A stretch of DNA of 16,327 nucleotides from Candidatus Methanoplasma sp. (GCA_031256615.1 JAIRQG010000094.1:1-16327), one strand, 5' to 3'; positions 7,329 to 14,339 are shown, numbered from the stretch's first letter. The notes: a model not told the origin generated them from the letters alone. A program made the numbers and translations.

Positions 7329-8120
7329 TTATTCGACATTGTTCACTCTTATTCTTCTTCCCCATCTTTGACGGGTGCTTCCTGCAAGCATCAACCCAGA
7401 AAGCTTCCCGAGGTCAAGCCCGTCAAGGAGATGCACTGTGGCGTTCTCGAGGTCAAGAAGGTCCCCTCCCATTATCGGACCGAGAAGCGGCTCCCCCGTT
7501 ATGTTCACGGGAGAACCTCCGAGCATCCTGTTGAATGCCGGCATGATGATGAAATTCTTCGGAAGGATGTCGTATTTTTCTGATGCAGTGTCTCTGAACC
7601 TTCCTCTGACCCAGCATGGCTCGTTCGCCTGCCTTCCTACGCCGTCCCTGAACATTATGGCAGGGTGGTCATGGGCCATCACCAATGTCTCCGAGGCCAT
7701 GACATCTTTGGAAGGCCATGTGTGGCCGTGCACGAATCCCGCATCCTCGATCTTCATGCCGGATGCGGGCCTGATCCTTACATGGCCGGGAAGGAACTCT
7801 TCGATGCTGGTGTCATGATTCCCTCTGACCACATCGACCGAATCAAAACGTTCGAGCAGCCTGTCGAAGAATGCAGGTATCTCTCTGTACTCCTGCTTGG
7901 TCGATCCCGGGACCGAGTCCTTGACATCGCCGAGGACTATCAGCCTGCTCGCGGAGCCGTCCGCCGCTTGCATAATGGAATCGAACATCTCATCGGTACG
8001 CGAGGTCAGGTGGAACCCTTTGGACCTCAGATGCGATTCGATCCCGATGTGGAGGTCGCCGACCACAAGATACTCATCAGCCCTGAGGGCAGGCATCCCG
8101 TGAACGGGCTGCATCTCCAT
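7329..8120 (-). CDS. Calcineurin-like metallophosphoesterase, archaeal ICC-like family (COG1407 type)
   Basis: Predicted two-metal phosphoesterase of 263 aa. Metal-binding motifs appear in the family order: GDLHIG (21-26, D22 and H24), GDVKD (64-68), GNHD (100-103), VHGHTWP (130-136) and AHDHP (149-153). The family has been linked to nucleic-acid repair and cyclic-nucleotide hydrolysis in different organisms; the substrate cannot be read from sequence. It follows the NAD(P)HX repair gene by only 4 bp and is the last gene of the run. The upstream AGGTGATC overlaps the previous stop codon. ATG 8120 is very close to it, so the second ATG (8114, two residues shorter) has better spacing and may be the true start. 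There is no signal peptide, so it is cytoplasmic. Confidence 0.88.
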   Translation of the reverse strand: MEMQPVHGMPALRADEYLVVGDLHIGIESHLRSKGFHLTSRTDEMFDSIMQAADGSASRLIVLGDVKDSVPGSTKQEYREIPAFFDRLLERFDSVDVVRGNHDTSIEEFLPGHVRIRPASGMKIEDAGFVHGHTWPSKDVMASETLVMAHDHPAIMFRDGVGRQANEPCWVRGRFRDTASEKYDILPKNFIIMPAFNRMLGGSPVNITGEPLLGPIMGGDLLDLENATVHLLDGLDLGKLSGLMLAGSTRQRWGRRIRVNNVE

Positions 8121-8124
8121 TTGA

Positions 8125-9522
8125 TCACCTTAGGTATTCTTTGAGCACCTTTGGTATATCCTCAATGACATCCACCGCCGTCATCCCGTAGGACTTCTCT
8201 TCGAAAGCATGTTCTCCCGCCCTTCCGGATATGAATGCGCCCAAAGCGGCTGCGTCGAAGCACGTCATGCCTTTGGACAGAAGCCCGGCAACGATGCCTG
8301 ACAATACATCTCCGGTGCCGGCGCTGGTCATCCCCGAGCAGCCGGTGTTGTTGTATCTTATCTTCTTTCCGTCTGAGATCAGGTCCGTCTTACCTTTGAG
8401 CAGAACGACCGAGTCCATCTTTTCCGCCAGTCCTTTTATGGAGCCGGCGGTATTGTGAGGGTCTCCCCCGAGTCTTTCGAATTCTTTCTTATGAGGAGTG
8501 AGTATCGTTTCCCCCGATGATACGAAATCCTTTCCGAGGGCGGTAAGCCCGTCGGCATCGACAACAACAGGCACTGTGCATTCTTGGACGAATTGTCTTA
8601 CCGTTTCCATTGTGGCGTCGTAGACGCCGAGGCCCGGCCCTATAAGGACAGCGTCATTCTGTTTGGATAATTCCAGTAAATGGTCCAAATGGTCGGTTCT
8701 TATCGAATTGCCCGAAAGCTTACTGACCATAAGGACGGGAGAGAACGAAGCGATCAGATGCGCAAAGTTCTCAGGAGTAGCCACTCTTACGATATCGGTG
8801 CCGATCCTCATCGCGGCGATAGCCGACATCGCAGGCGCACCGTAATACGGTCCGCCGCCGATTATCAGCAGCTTTCCGTTGGATCCTTTGTGGCTGTCTT
8901 CCAACGGTATAGGGTATCTCAGCATATCTCCGGGACCGACGTTATCATATGCTTCCTTCGGAATGCCGATGTCTTTCACGATTATCTCCCCCGAATTGTT
9001 ATGATCCATCCCCTTTTTGATATCATGCAGCGTTATCGTTATATCGGGTATTATAGCAATCGGTGTTCCGAGGCCGGACGGTATGTCCGCAGATACTACG
9101 CTTCCCCCGAACCTATTCGCGGTTTTTATGAATTCATCGTAAGGGGGCTTTGCATATCCGGATGCCCCTGTCCCTAGTGCACAGTCGACGATAACGTCGT
9201 GTTTGTTCTCATCGAATTCGGAGAAATCCTTAACCGGGCACACAAGTTCGGAAAGGATGCTTCTGACAAGATCGGACCTTATCGAGCCTTTCGGTTTAAG
9301 GAGGTAGACCGTCACATCCTCAGCCTTCATCGTTTTCGCGGCGGACATCCCGTCGCCTCCGTTGTTGCCGCTGCCGCATACGAAAGCGATCCTTTTGCCC
9401 GGGAACATCTCTGTCAGAACAGATGCTATTGCCTTTCCGGCGTTCTCCATAAGGGCCGGAACACCGATCCCCATTGCTTCGCAGTTAGCGTCTATGACGG
9501 AAGAATCAAGGGGCGTGATCAT
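8125..9522 (-). CDS. nnrDE: Bifunctional NAD(P)HX epimerase / ADP-dependent NAD(P)HX dehydratase
   Basis: Repairs hydrated NADH and NADPH: the N-terminal YjeF_N-type domain epimerises R- and S-NAD(P)HX, and the C-terminal ribokinase-like domain dehydrates the S-form using ADP. Residues 1-205 hold the epimerase, with ENAGKAIA (26-33), GSGNNGGDG (50-58) and DIPSG (146-150). Residues about 212-465 hold the dehydratase, with KLLIIGGGPYYGAP (217-230), GPGLG (295-299), DADGLTAL (322-329), LTPHKKEF (341-348) and the catalytic-loop motif AGTGDVLSG (401-409). The 465 aa length is normal for the fused archaeal form. Its ATG overlaps the srp19 stop (ATGA, 9519-9522), indicating translational coupling, and its own stop lies within the next gene's ribosome-binding site. 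Confidence 0.93.
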   Translation of the reverse strand: MITPLDSSVIDANCEAMGIGVPALMENAGKAIASVLTEMFPGKRIAFVCGSGNNGGDGMSAAKTMKAEDVTVYLLKPKGSIRSDLVRSILSELVCPVKDFSEFDENKHDVIVDCALGTGASGYAKPPYDEFIKTANRFGGSVVSADIPSGLGTPIAIIPDITITLHDIKKGMDHNNSGEIIVKDIGIPKEAYDNVGPGDMLRYPIPLEDSHKGSNGKLLIIGGGPYYGAPAMSAIAAMRIGTDIVRVATPENFAHLIASFSPVLMVSKLSGNSIRTDHLDHLLELSKQNDAVLIGPGLGVYDATMETVRQFVQECTVPVVVDADGLTALGKDFVSSGETILTPHKKEFERLGGDPHNTAGSIKGLAEKMDSVVLLKGKTDLISDGKKIRYNNTGCSGMTSAGTGDVLSGIVAGLLSKGMTCFDAAALGAFISGRAGEHAFEEKSYGMTAVDVIEDIPKVLKEYLR

Positions 9523-9815
9523 TTTTTCTGGTTCTTGACAAGGATCTCCGCGATCTTCGGCAGGAGCTCGGTCTTTGACATCTTTCCTCTTTCTACTTTG
9601 ACGCAGCCGCGTTTGGCGGCCCAGTTGGAAGGATATGCCTTTTTCTCTTGCACCTCATACTCCAGATCCAATATCAGCGCGCCTTTTGCAATGATATCAA
9701 TGTCCGGGTCCTTCACGCAAAGGTTCTTTGGAAGCCTTCTCCCCATCGCCCTGGTCCTGTTAATATCGAAGTACTCTGGCCAGAGGGTGATAGCGGTATC
9801 CGCATCGTATGTCAT
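9519..9815 (-). CDS. srp19: Signal recognition particle 19 kDa protein (SRP19)
   Basis: Binds the tips of helices 6 and 8 of 7S RNA and promotes SRP54 assembly, for co-translational targeting of membrane and secreted proteins. The 98 residues match the family in length and contain its RNA-binding signature WPEYFDINRTRAMGRRLPK near the N-terminus (residues 12-30). A Lys-rich tail ends the protein. A GTGAT element lies 4 bases before the ATG. A TATA-like TTCTTTAACTC (minus strand, 9842-9852) about 30 bp upstream suggests a separate promoter after the rps8e terminator. The stop overlaps the nnrDE start by 4 bp. SRP54 and the 7S RNA gene are not in the window. Confidence 0.93.
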   Translation of the reverse strand: MTYDADTAITLWPEYFDINRTRAMGRRLPKNLCVKDPDIDIIAKGALILDLEYEVQEKKAYPSNWAAKRGCVKVERGKMSKTELLPKIAEILVKNQKK

Positions 9816-9852
9816 GTTATCACTTTCGCTAATGCAGAAAAGAGTTAAAGAA

Positions 9853-9865
9853 TTTCCTAAGGAAA
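9853..9865. repeat. 13-bp palindrome upstream of srp19
   Basis: TTTCCT A AGGAAA is an exact inverted repeat around a central A. It adjoins the TATA-like box of srp19 and overlaps the T-run of the rps8e terminator. It has the same layout as the palindrome at 705-717 before hdrA (TTTTCT A AGAAAA), so both may be sites for one regulator, or both may be chance in AT-rich DNA. Confidence 0.4.
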
Positions 9866-9881
9866 AAACGCGGGGTTCCGC
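9863..9881 (-). terminator. Terminator-like hairpin after rps8e
   Basis: On the minus strand GCGG AACC CCGC forms a short GC stem (9870-9881), followed by G and TTTTTT (9863-9868). It begins 2 bases after the rps8e stop codon. The stem is only 4 bp, so it may be partial, letting some transcripts continue into srp19. Confidence 0.5.
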
Positions 9882-9883
9882 AT

Positions 9884-10270
9884 TCAGCCCTTATCTAAGA
9901 GGATAGCGTTTATCGCGCCGTCCTGTCCGGGCCTGGAGGTAACGATGGCGTCTCCGAGCTCCGTCCTGATCCTGGCGCCTTTGTTGATAATGTTACGCTG
10001 AACGTAGTTGGGGTCTGCAGGGTTGACCGAAACGCTGAGGATCTTTGATTTTTGGACCGTATTGTTCTTTTTGTCCGCCACATTGGCGTATTCAGCCACA
10101 AGCATGCCCGTCTTGTGGCTTCCGCCCATTCCGCGGTATTCTTTCAGGGACTGTCTGCCTATTTTGGTGAACTGTTTCTCCCTGCTGATCTCGAATCTTC
10201 TCTTGCCTCTGCTGAAGACACGCCTGCCTCCGGTAGGCTTTCTCCTAGATTTTCCCTGCCAAAGCGCCAT
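9884..10270 (-). CDS. rps8e: Small-subunit ribosomal protein S8e
   Basis: Archaeal and eukaryotic-type ribosomal protein that binds 16S rRNA. The 128 residues from ATG 10270 start MALWQGKSRRKPTGGRR, the expected N-terminus, and show the usual basic first half and the NIINKGARIRTELGDA stretch near the end. The frame stays open upstream to about 10345, but those residues (starting MFKKGGPNRF) are not part of the family, and the TATA-like box at 10299-10306 fits a start at 10270. There is no Shine-Dalgarno site, so the mRNA is probably leaderless or nearly so. First gene of the minus-strand run; the start is divergent from the membrane-protein gene at 10407. Confidence 0.95.
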   Translation of the reverse strand: MALWQGKSRRKPTGGRRVFSRGKRRFEISREKQFTKIGRQSLKEYRGMGGSHKTGMLVAEYANVADKKNNTVQKSKILSVSVNPADPNYVQRNIINKGARIRTELGDAIVTSRPGQDGAINAILLDKG

Positions 10271-10298
10271 TATTATCGGTCTGCCAATTACGGTTCCG

Positions 10299-10306
10299 TA
10301 TATAAA
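10299..10306 (-). promoter_or_regulatory. TATA box of rps8e
   Basis: TTTATATA on the minus strand lies 29-36 bp upstream of the rps8e ATG, predicting a 5' leader of only a few bases. It is among the best TATA matches in the window, as expected for a highly expressed ribosomal gene. Confidence 0.6.
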
Positions 10307-10333
10307 CCTTTTTTCAAACCGGTTGGGCCCACC

Positions 10334-10341
10334 CTTTTTAA
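10334..10341 (+). promoter_or_regulatory. Candidate TATA box of the four-helix membrane-protein gene
   Basis: CTTTTTAA sits about 26 bp before an in-frame GTG at 10365. It would allow a leaderless start there (212 aa) or a leader of about 40 nt before ATG 10407. The two divergent promoters in this gap are separate, about 30 bp apart. Confidence 0.35.
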
Positions 10342-10406
10342 ACATACAGAGAATAATAGAATACGTGCCGAGAAAGAATCAAAATTCATCGGAGTTTTTG
10401 AAAAAG

Positions 10407-11003
10407 ATGTTCATGGTCAAGGAACCGCAGACGAAGAATGGAAAGCTGCTGAGATCCGTTGACCGGGTCAAGTACATAGGGATATCCGTCATTTTTGCGG
10501 CAGTTCTCGCCGCAGTGTTCGACAGTACGCTCCGGAGGCTTCATGAAATGGGCGGGAACCTGCCGGGCGCCATCGAAGGCGTATTCTCTCTTCTGATACC
10601 GATCGTGTTTGCAATAATAGGCGTGTATCTCGTTGTTCATGTCCTGCATCCCAATTTCGGGAAGAGGCCTATGCCTGCTTCCCTCCGGAAAGTCATAGAG
10701 AACGATGAGGTCGCCGAGAACATGACAAGGGACGAGCTTCTCGAGTTCGTAAAAAATCTCGCGTCGAAAGACGAAGAGATCAAAACGTACCTCAATACGG
10801 TCAGCGTAAAGGCGGATATCGCTACGACGCTGGGCATATCGATCGTGGCGTTCTTTGCCGGGATATACGGGTACATGACATCTTACACCATAGGGTACGA
10901 AGGCACCATGAACATTCTGCCCGTATCGTTGTGTTTCATGTTCATCGTATTCTCTACGGTCTACATGATACTGAAGACCATGAACATTGTCTGGGATGTC
11001 TGA
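10407..11003 (+). CDS. Four-helix membrane protein of unknown function
   Basis: I do not recognise a family. With ATG 10407 the product has 198 aa. Predicted membrane segments are at residues about 22-39, 56-80, 138-158 and 168-190. Between helices 2 and 3 lies a charged loop of about 57 residues with a likely helical part (TRDELLEFVKNLASKDEEIK). Helices 1 and 2 are joined by a short loop. With an even helix number both ends lie on the same side, probably the cytoplasm. The start is uncertain: GGAG at 10391-10394 is a weak site 12 bases before ATG 10407, a second ATG lies at 10413, and GTG 10365 would suit a leaderless mRNA. It stands alone, divergent from rps8e, with a long non-coding gap after it. 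Confidence 0.7.
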   Translation: MFMVKEPQTKNGKLLRSVDRVKYIGISVIFAAVLAAVFDSTLRRLHEMGGNLPGAIEGVFSLLIPIVFAIIGVYLVVHVLHPNFGKRPMPASLRKVIENDEVAENMTRDELLEFVKNLASKDEEIKTYLNTVSVKADIATTLGISIVAFFAGIYGYMTSYTIGYEGTMNILPVSLCFMFIVFSTVYMILKTMNIVWDV

Positions 11004-11358
11004 GACGCTTAAAAAGACCGATGACCGGTACTGCGTCGGAAAATTTGTTCGGAAGATCTTCGATCGGTGTTTGATGCAGTTCAGTGTTTTGATGGTGCAG
11101 GATGCAAGAGTGAATTGCCGAAACGATCGGTTTTTGATATTTCAATATTTGAATTAAAGTAAATTCTTAGGTAATTTTTTTCTTAAAGTTATTTTTAGGA
11201 AAGCCGGCTTTCTCTAAAACGACCTAAGTAAAATAATTCTATGTTTATTTTATTTAAGCCATAAAACGCATAGCGCTTGTTCTTTGGATATAAGAAAAAA
11301 CGGATGGTTTCATGGATCGAAAGTATGAAAATGTGCACCTTGTCGGCATCCGTTAAGG
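11004..11358. other. Non-coding gap rich in repeats and dyads
   Basis: No convincing gene is visible on either strand in these 355 bases. They contain a TATA-like CTTAAAAAG (11008-11016), a 15-base direct repeat (CGATCGGTGTTTGAT at 11061-11075 and CGATCGGTTTTTGAT at 11124-11138, one mismatch), the palindrome GAAGATCTTC (11052-11061), a T-run at 11174-11181, and a long near-palindrome at 11193-11219. Paired arms also lie near the end of the next gene: AACGGATG 11299-11306 with CATCCGTT 11347-11354, enclosing TTTCAT/ATGAAA. An unannotated small RNA is possible but not demonstrated. Confidence 0.6.
11193..11219. repeat. 27-bp near-perfect palindrome
   Basis: A perfect 14-bp core, GAAAGCCGGCTTTC (11199-11212), is extended by TTTTAG on the left (11193-11198) and CTAAAA on the right (11214-11219), with one unpaired T. 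Outer 7-bp arms CTTAGGT (11166-11172) and ACCTAAG (11222-11228) nest around it. It could be a protein-binding site or a strong RNA hairpin. Neither neighbouring gene end is close enough to make it a simple terminator. Confidence 0.7.
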
Positions 11359-12000
11359 TCAGTCCGACACAGAGAACAGCCTTGTGCTTACAGCGCCCTC
11401 ATCGACTTCGACCAGTGCGTACATGCCGTCCTTTGCCGGTCCGGGATTGATGAAGGTCGTTCCCTCGATGTGCTTGACGCCGTAATCCTCGTGGATGTGG
11501 CCGCTCAGAACAAGTATGGGATGGAATTCCTTCACTATCCTCAGGATGGATTTGCTGCCCACATTCAATCCCGAAGGTATCATGTCGTTGATCCCGTACG
11601 GCGGGGCATGGACCATCAGGATCATCCCCTCTTTGGATATAGGTTTGAGCATCCTGTATATCGTTTCCTCGTCCAGCTCGAAGGGCGTGTTGAAAATGGT
11701 AGGATTCGAACCGCCGAGCCCCGCTACATGGAACCCGTTCAGTCTGGCGGTCCTGCCGTGCATGTCGATTGCCACGTTGGATATTGTTTCCGGAAGGGAT
11801 AGGGGATCGCAGTTCCCGGGTATGGCGTAGATATCTCTTTTGATAGGGCCGAGTATCTTCTCGGCGACCTCATCGGGGCCGAAGTCGGTGATATCGCCGA
11901 GCGCCAAGATACAGTCTACGTCCTCTCCCTCAGCCACGGAGTTGATCCATTCTGTCACTGCCGTATTGCCATGGATATCCGAAACAACAAGGAACTTCAT
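11359..12000 (-). CDS. Calcineurin-like metallophosphoesterase (COG2129 / Icc-related type)
   Basis: A second phosphoesterase of 213 aa, clearly different from the one at 7329-8120. Motifs in order: SDIHGN (7-12), GDITDFGP (35-42), GNCD (62-65, the variant with Cys usual in this subfamily and in YfcE-like enzymes), VHAPPYG (130-136) and SGHIHEDYG (166-174). Substrate unknown; cytoplasmic by lack of a signal peptide. The frame is open upstream to about 12063, but the family N-terminus is MKFLVVSDIHGN, so ATG 12000 is chosen. No ribosome-binding site precedes it, and an A/T-rich ACTTTAATGTA about 25-35 bp upstream suggests a leaderless mRNA. It is transcribed alone; it is divergent from the ATPase gene. 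Confidence 0.88.
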   Translation of the reverse strand: MKFLVVSDIHGNTAVTEWINSVAEGEDVDCILALGDITDFGPDEVAEKILGPIKRDIYAIPGNCDPLSLPETISNVAIDMHGRTARLNGFHVAGLGGSNPTIFNTPFELDEETIYRMLKPISKEGMILMVHAPPYGINDMIPSGLNVGSKSILRIVKEFHPILVLSGHIHEDYGVKHIEGTTFINPGPAKDGMYALVEVDEGAVSTRLFSVSD

Positions 12001-12140
12001 GATTTTTAAATGACATACAGGATACATTAAAGTTTCATTGAAACGCTGCGTGATATCCTTCAACCGCTGACAAACAAAAAAGCATCCTAGACAGAGTTGC
12101 TGAACATGGTCACAAGGCGGTCAAAACCGCTGCTATATGA

Positions 12141-12200
12141 ATTATCGTAATCTAAATTACCGTAATGTATATTACCGTATTATACATTACTATAAGTTGA
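12141..12200. repeat. 15-bp tandem repeats with palindromic cores, immediately upstream of the ATPase gene
   Basis: Units start at 12141 (ATTATCGTAATCTAA), 12156 (ATTACCGTAATGTAT), 12171 (ATTACCGTATTATAC) and, degenerate, 12186 (ATTACTATAAGTTGA). The core of unit 2, ATTAC C GTAAT, is an exact odd palindrome; units 1 and 3 each have one mismatch. In addition GTAATGTATA (12162-12171) and TATACATTAC (12181-12190) form a 10-bp inverted repeat. The array ends 4 bases before the ATG, and its third unit overlaps the place where the TATA box of a leaderless gene should lie. This looks like a cooperative operator. Confidence 0.85.
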
Positions 12201-12204
12201 TAAG

Positions 12205-13512
12205 ATGAGGTTCTACGCCAGAGAAAAGGAGCTTGAAGCACTGAAGAGGATCAAAGAGCAGTCAGAACGTTCCAGCACGTTCACGGTCATGATGGGCAGA
12301 CGCCGTATCGGAAAGACCACGCTCATGATTAAGTCTGCGGAAGGAAGCAGGTCCGTGTATCTTTTTGTATCCAGAGTGGCGGAGCCGCTGCTCTGCGAGA
12401 AGCTCCAGAAGACGGCAGAGGAAGCAGGTGTCGAGATCGCCGGCAGCGCAATGAAGTTCAGAGATCTTCTCAAAGCTCTCATGATATCTTCAAGGAAGGA
12501 ACCCCTTACCGTCATGATCGATGAATTTCAGGAGTTCAAATATGTCAATCCTGCAATATACGGCGAGATACAAGAGATATGGGACCTCTACAAAGATACA
12601 ACAAAGGTCAACCTAATCGTCAGCGGTTCTGTTCATTCCATGATGGTAAGGCTGTTCGAAGATTCGAACGAGCCGTTGTTCGGCAGGGCCACATCCAAGA
12701 TAGAACTGCGTCCTTTCACGATAAAAATGATGAAGGCGATCCTCAAAGAGCATAATCCGAATTATGTTCCCGGAGATATACTCACGCTGTATATGCTCAC
12801 AGGAGGCATCCCGGAATATCTGGGGGCGCTCATGGACTCCGGAAGGAACACCGCCGATAAGATGATCGACGGCATAATGTCGGTCGATTCCGTGTTCATA
12901 AGGGACGGCAAGGAGATCGTCGCCTCAGAATTCGGGAAGGACTACAAGACATACTTCTCCATCATGCAGCTGATCGCCGGCGGTAAGAACCGCAGGTCAG
13001 AGATAGACGAGATCCTGGGCCTGGATACCGGGTCATACCTCCAAAGGCTGGAAAAAGAGTATTCATTCATCCGGCAGAATTCTCCAATATTCTCCGAGCC
13101 CGGGAGTCGCAACTCCCGATGGTGTGTCGCCGATATGTACCTCAGATTTTACTTCAGATTCATCCTTCCAAACTATGATTACGTCGAATCCGGAAGGCTG
13201 GACCTTCTGAACAGAGCCGTCAGGAGCGGTCTCGACGGATATATGGGAAGGGTGCTGGAAGACTATTTCAGGCTGAGGATCGTCGAGGAGGAGGCATACA
13301 CCGAGGTGGGCGGCTACTGGAGCAGGAAAGGCGATGTGGAGATCGATATCATAGTGGTCAACGGATTCGACAAGGAAGCCGATATCATCGAGGTCAAGCG
13401 CAACCCGAAGAAACTGGACATGAATGCACTGAGGGCCAAAGCGGATGCCGTGAAACATGAATTAAAAGATTATGAGGTACGCTTCAGAGGGCTGTCGGAA
13501 GACGACGTGTGA
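12205..13512 (+). CDS. Archaeal AAA-type ATPase with C-terminal DUF234 / PD-(D/E)XK-like region
   Basis: A 435-aa member of the archaeal ATPase family. It begins MRFYAREKELEAL, the usual family N-terminus. Walker A is GRRRIGKTT (31-39), Walker B is LTVMIDE (101-107), and NLIVSGS (136-142) is sensor-1-like. The FGRATSKIELRPF stretch (159-171) is typical of the family. The C-terminal part holds VADMYLRFYFRFI and then a nuclease-fold motif, D381 with EVK at 396-398 (GDVEID then ADIIEVKR). The role in cells is unknown for most members; DNA-related functions or toxin-like roles have been proposed. No Shine-Dalgarno site precedes the ATG, and the 15-bp repeats end 4 bases before it. It is a single gene, convergent with the DUF1638 gene 14 bp downstream. 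Such ATPases are often lineage-specific and mobile. Confidence 0.9.
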   Translation: MRFYAREKELEALKRIKEQSERSSTFTVMMGRRRIGKTTLMIKSAEGSRSVYLFVSRVAEPLLCEKLQKTAEEAGVEIAGSAMKFRDLLKALMISSRKEPLTVMIDEFQEFKYVNPAIYGEIQEIWDLYKDTTKVNLIVSGSVHSMMVRLFEDSNEPLFGRATSKIELRPFTIKMMKAILKEHNPNYVPGDILTLYMLTGGIPEYLGALMDSGRNTADKMIDGIMSVDSVFIRDGKEIVASEFGKDYKTYFSIMQLIAGGKNRRSEIDEILGLDTGSYLQRLEKEYSFIRQNSPIFSEPGSRNSRWCVADMYLRFYFRFILPNYDYVESGRLDLLNRAVRSGLDGYMGRVLEDYFRLRIVEEEAYTEVGGYWSRKGDVEIDIIVVNGFDKEADIIEVKRNPKKLDMNALRAKADAVKHELKDYEVRFRGLSEDDV

Positions 13513-13526
13513 TCTCGGACCGGGGA

Positions 13527-14339
13527 TCAGGACATCAATGCTCTCTTCGCATCCATGTAAAGTCTTTCGGCCGGATACAGATCCGCGGACCCCGGCTCTG
13601 CGGTTATGAACTCAAGCCCCGTGATGTCCGAGAATTTTTTGCAGCCCTCATTGAACTCTTCGCCGCCGATGCCGATGCCTGTGTCGATCTTCACGGCATT
13701 TTTGTACCCGAACAGTTGAAAGACCTCTTTGACGGTGTGAATGTCCATTATCTCAAAGCCTTTGGTGAAATTCAGCTCTCCGAGGTGAACATCCCAGTTC
13801 TCCGCTATCGCCGGAGTGACGAAGAACATCCCTGTGTATTTCCTGACGAAATCGCAGTATCTCTTGTGACCTCCGACGGCAACGCCGATGCAGTCGTCGC
13901 ACACCTCATCGTTCTTATCACGGAAGACAAAGACGGGGATGCTGAGAGAAGCGGAGGCCCATTGGGAGATATCCCAACCGGCGTTGCCGCACATTCCGTA
14001 GTAGAGGGCGACCGCGTCGAAACGGGTTTGAAGGAACATCAGCTGTTCTTCCAAAGTACGGCGGAGGTCTGCGGGCTGCGCATGGAGGCCGAGTTTGTTC
14101 ATGATTATGACAATATTGAATCCTTTCTCTCTGTCGATCGAAGCGTGGCCGTTGTTGAATTCCCACTCGTCGATGATGATAATGGGAATGCCTTTCCGCT
14201 CCAATTTTTTCTTCAGAGTGTAAGCGGGCGGTGTATCTACAAGATACACTTTCTTCTCATCCTTCTCTTTGCTTAAAGAGTAGATTATCTCGTCCTCAAG
14301 AACGGGACAGCCGATGATCCCCAGCGTGCCTTTGACCAT
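13527..14339 (-). CDS. DUF1638 family protein
   Basis: The 270-aa product matches the DUF1638 pattern: an early GCPVLEDE (10-17, C11), GLHAQPADLRRTLEEQ (84-99), the YYGMCGN motif (113-119), a paired CDDC (147-150) followed by GVAVGGHKRY (152-161), and MFFVTPAIAENW (171-182). The conserved Cys and His residues suggest a metal or cofactor site. Function is not established; in methanogens and some bacteria these genes often occur near corrinoid-dependent methyltransferase genes, and none is in this window. No signal peptide or membrane segment is seen. The start at ATG 14339 has no ribosome-binding site, and TATA-like TTATATAT lies about 30 bp upstream, again suggesting a leaderless mRNA. A long open frame on the opposite strand is its shadow. 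Confidence 0.85.
   Translation of the reverse strand: MVKGTLGIIGCPVLEDEIIYSLSKEKDEKKVYLVDTPPAYTLKKKLERKGIPIIIIDEWEFNNGHASIDREKGFNIVIIMNKLGLHAQPADLRRTLEEQLMFLQTRFDAVALYYGMCGNAGWDISQWASASLSIPVFVFRDKNDEVCDDCIGVAVGGHKRYCDFVRKYTGMFFVTPAIAENWDVHLGELNFTKGFEIMDIHTVKEVFQLFGYKNAVKIDTGIGIGGEEFNEGCKKFSDITGLEFITAEPGSADLYPAERLYMDAKRALMS

Noticed and set aside
10271..10345. 25-residue N-terminal extension of S8e
   Set aside because: Family members begin with a short stretch before the GKSRRKPTGGRR motif, and the TATA box lies inside this region.
10008..10406. N-terminal extension of the membrane-protein frame back to 10008
   Set aside because: It runs antisense through rps8e and both promoters; the protein most likely begins at 10365 or 10407.
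12141..12200. Tandem repeats considered as a CRISPR array
   Set aside because: Units are 15 bp and contiguous with no spacers, and no cas genes are present.
13101..13118. Hairpin CGGGAGT CGCA ACTCCCG inside the ATPase gene
   Set aside because: The stem is perfect, but it lies within a conserved coding stretch with no nearby boundary; probably incidental.
13509..14276. 255-codon plus-strand frame opposite the DUF1638 gene
   Set aside because: The minus-strand product carries the DUF1638 motifs and an appropriate promoter; the plus frame is its shadow.
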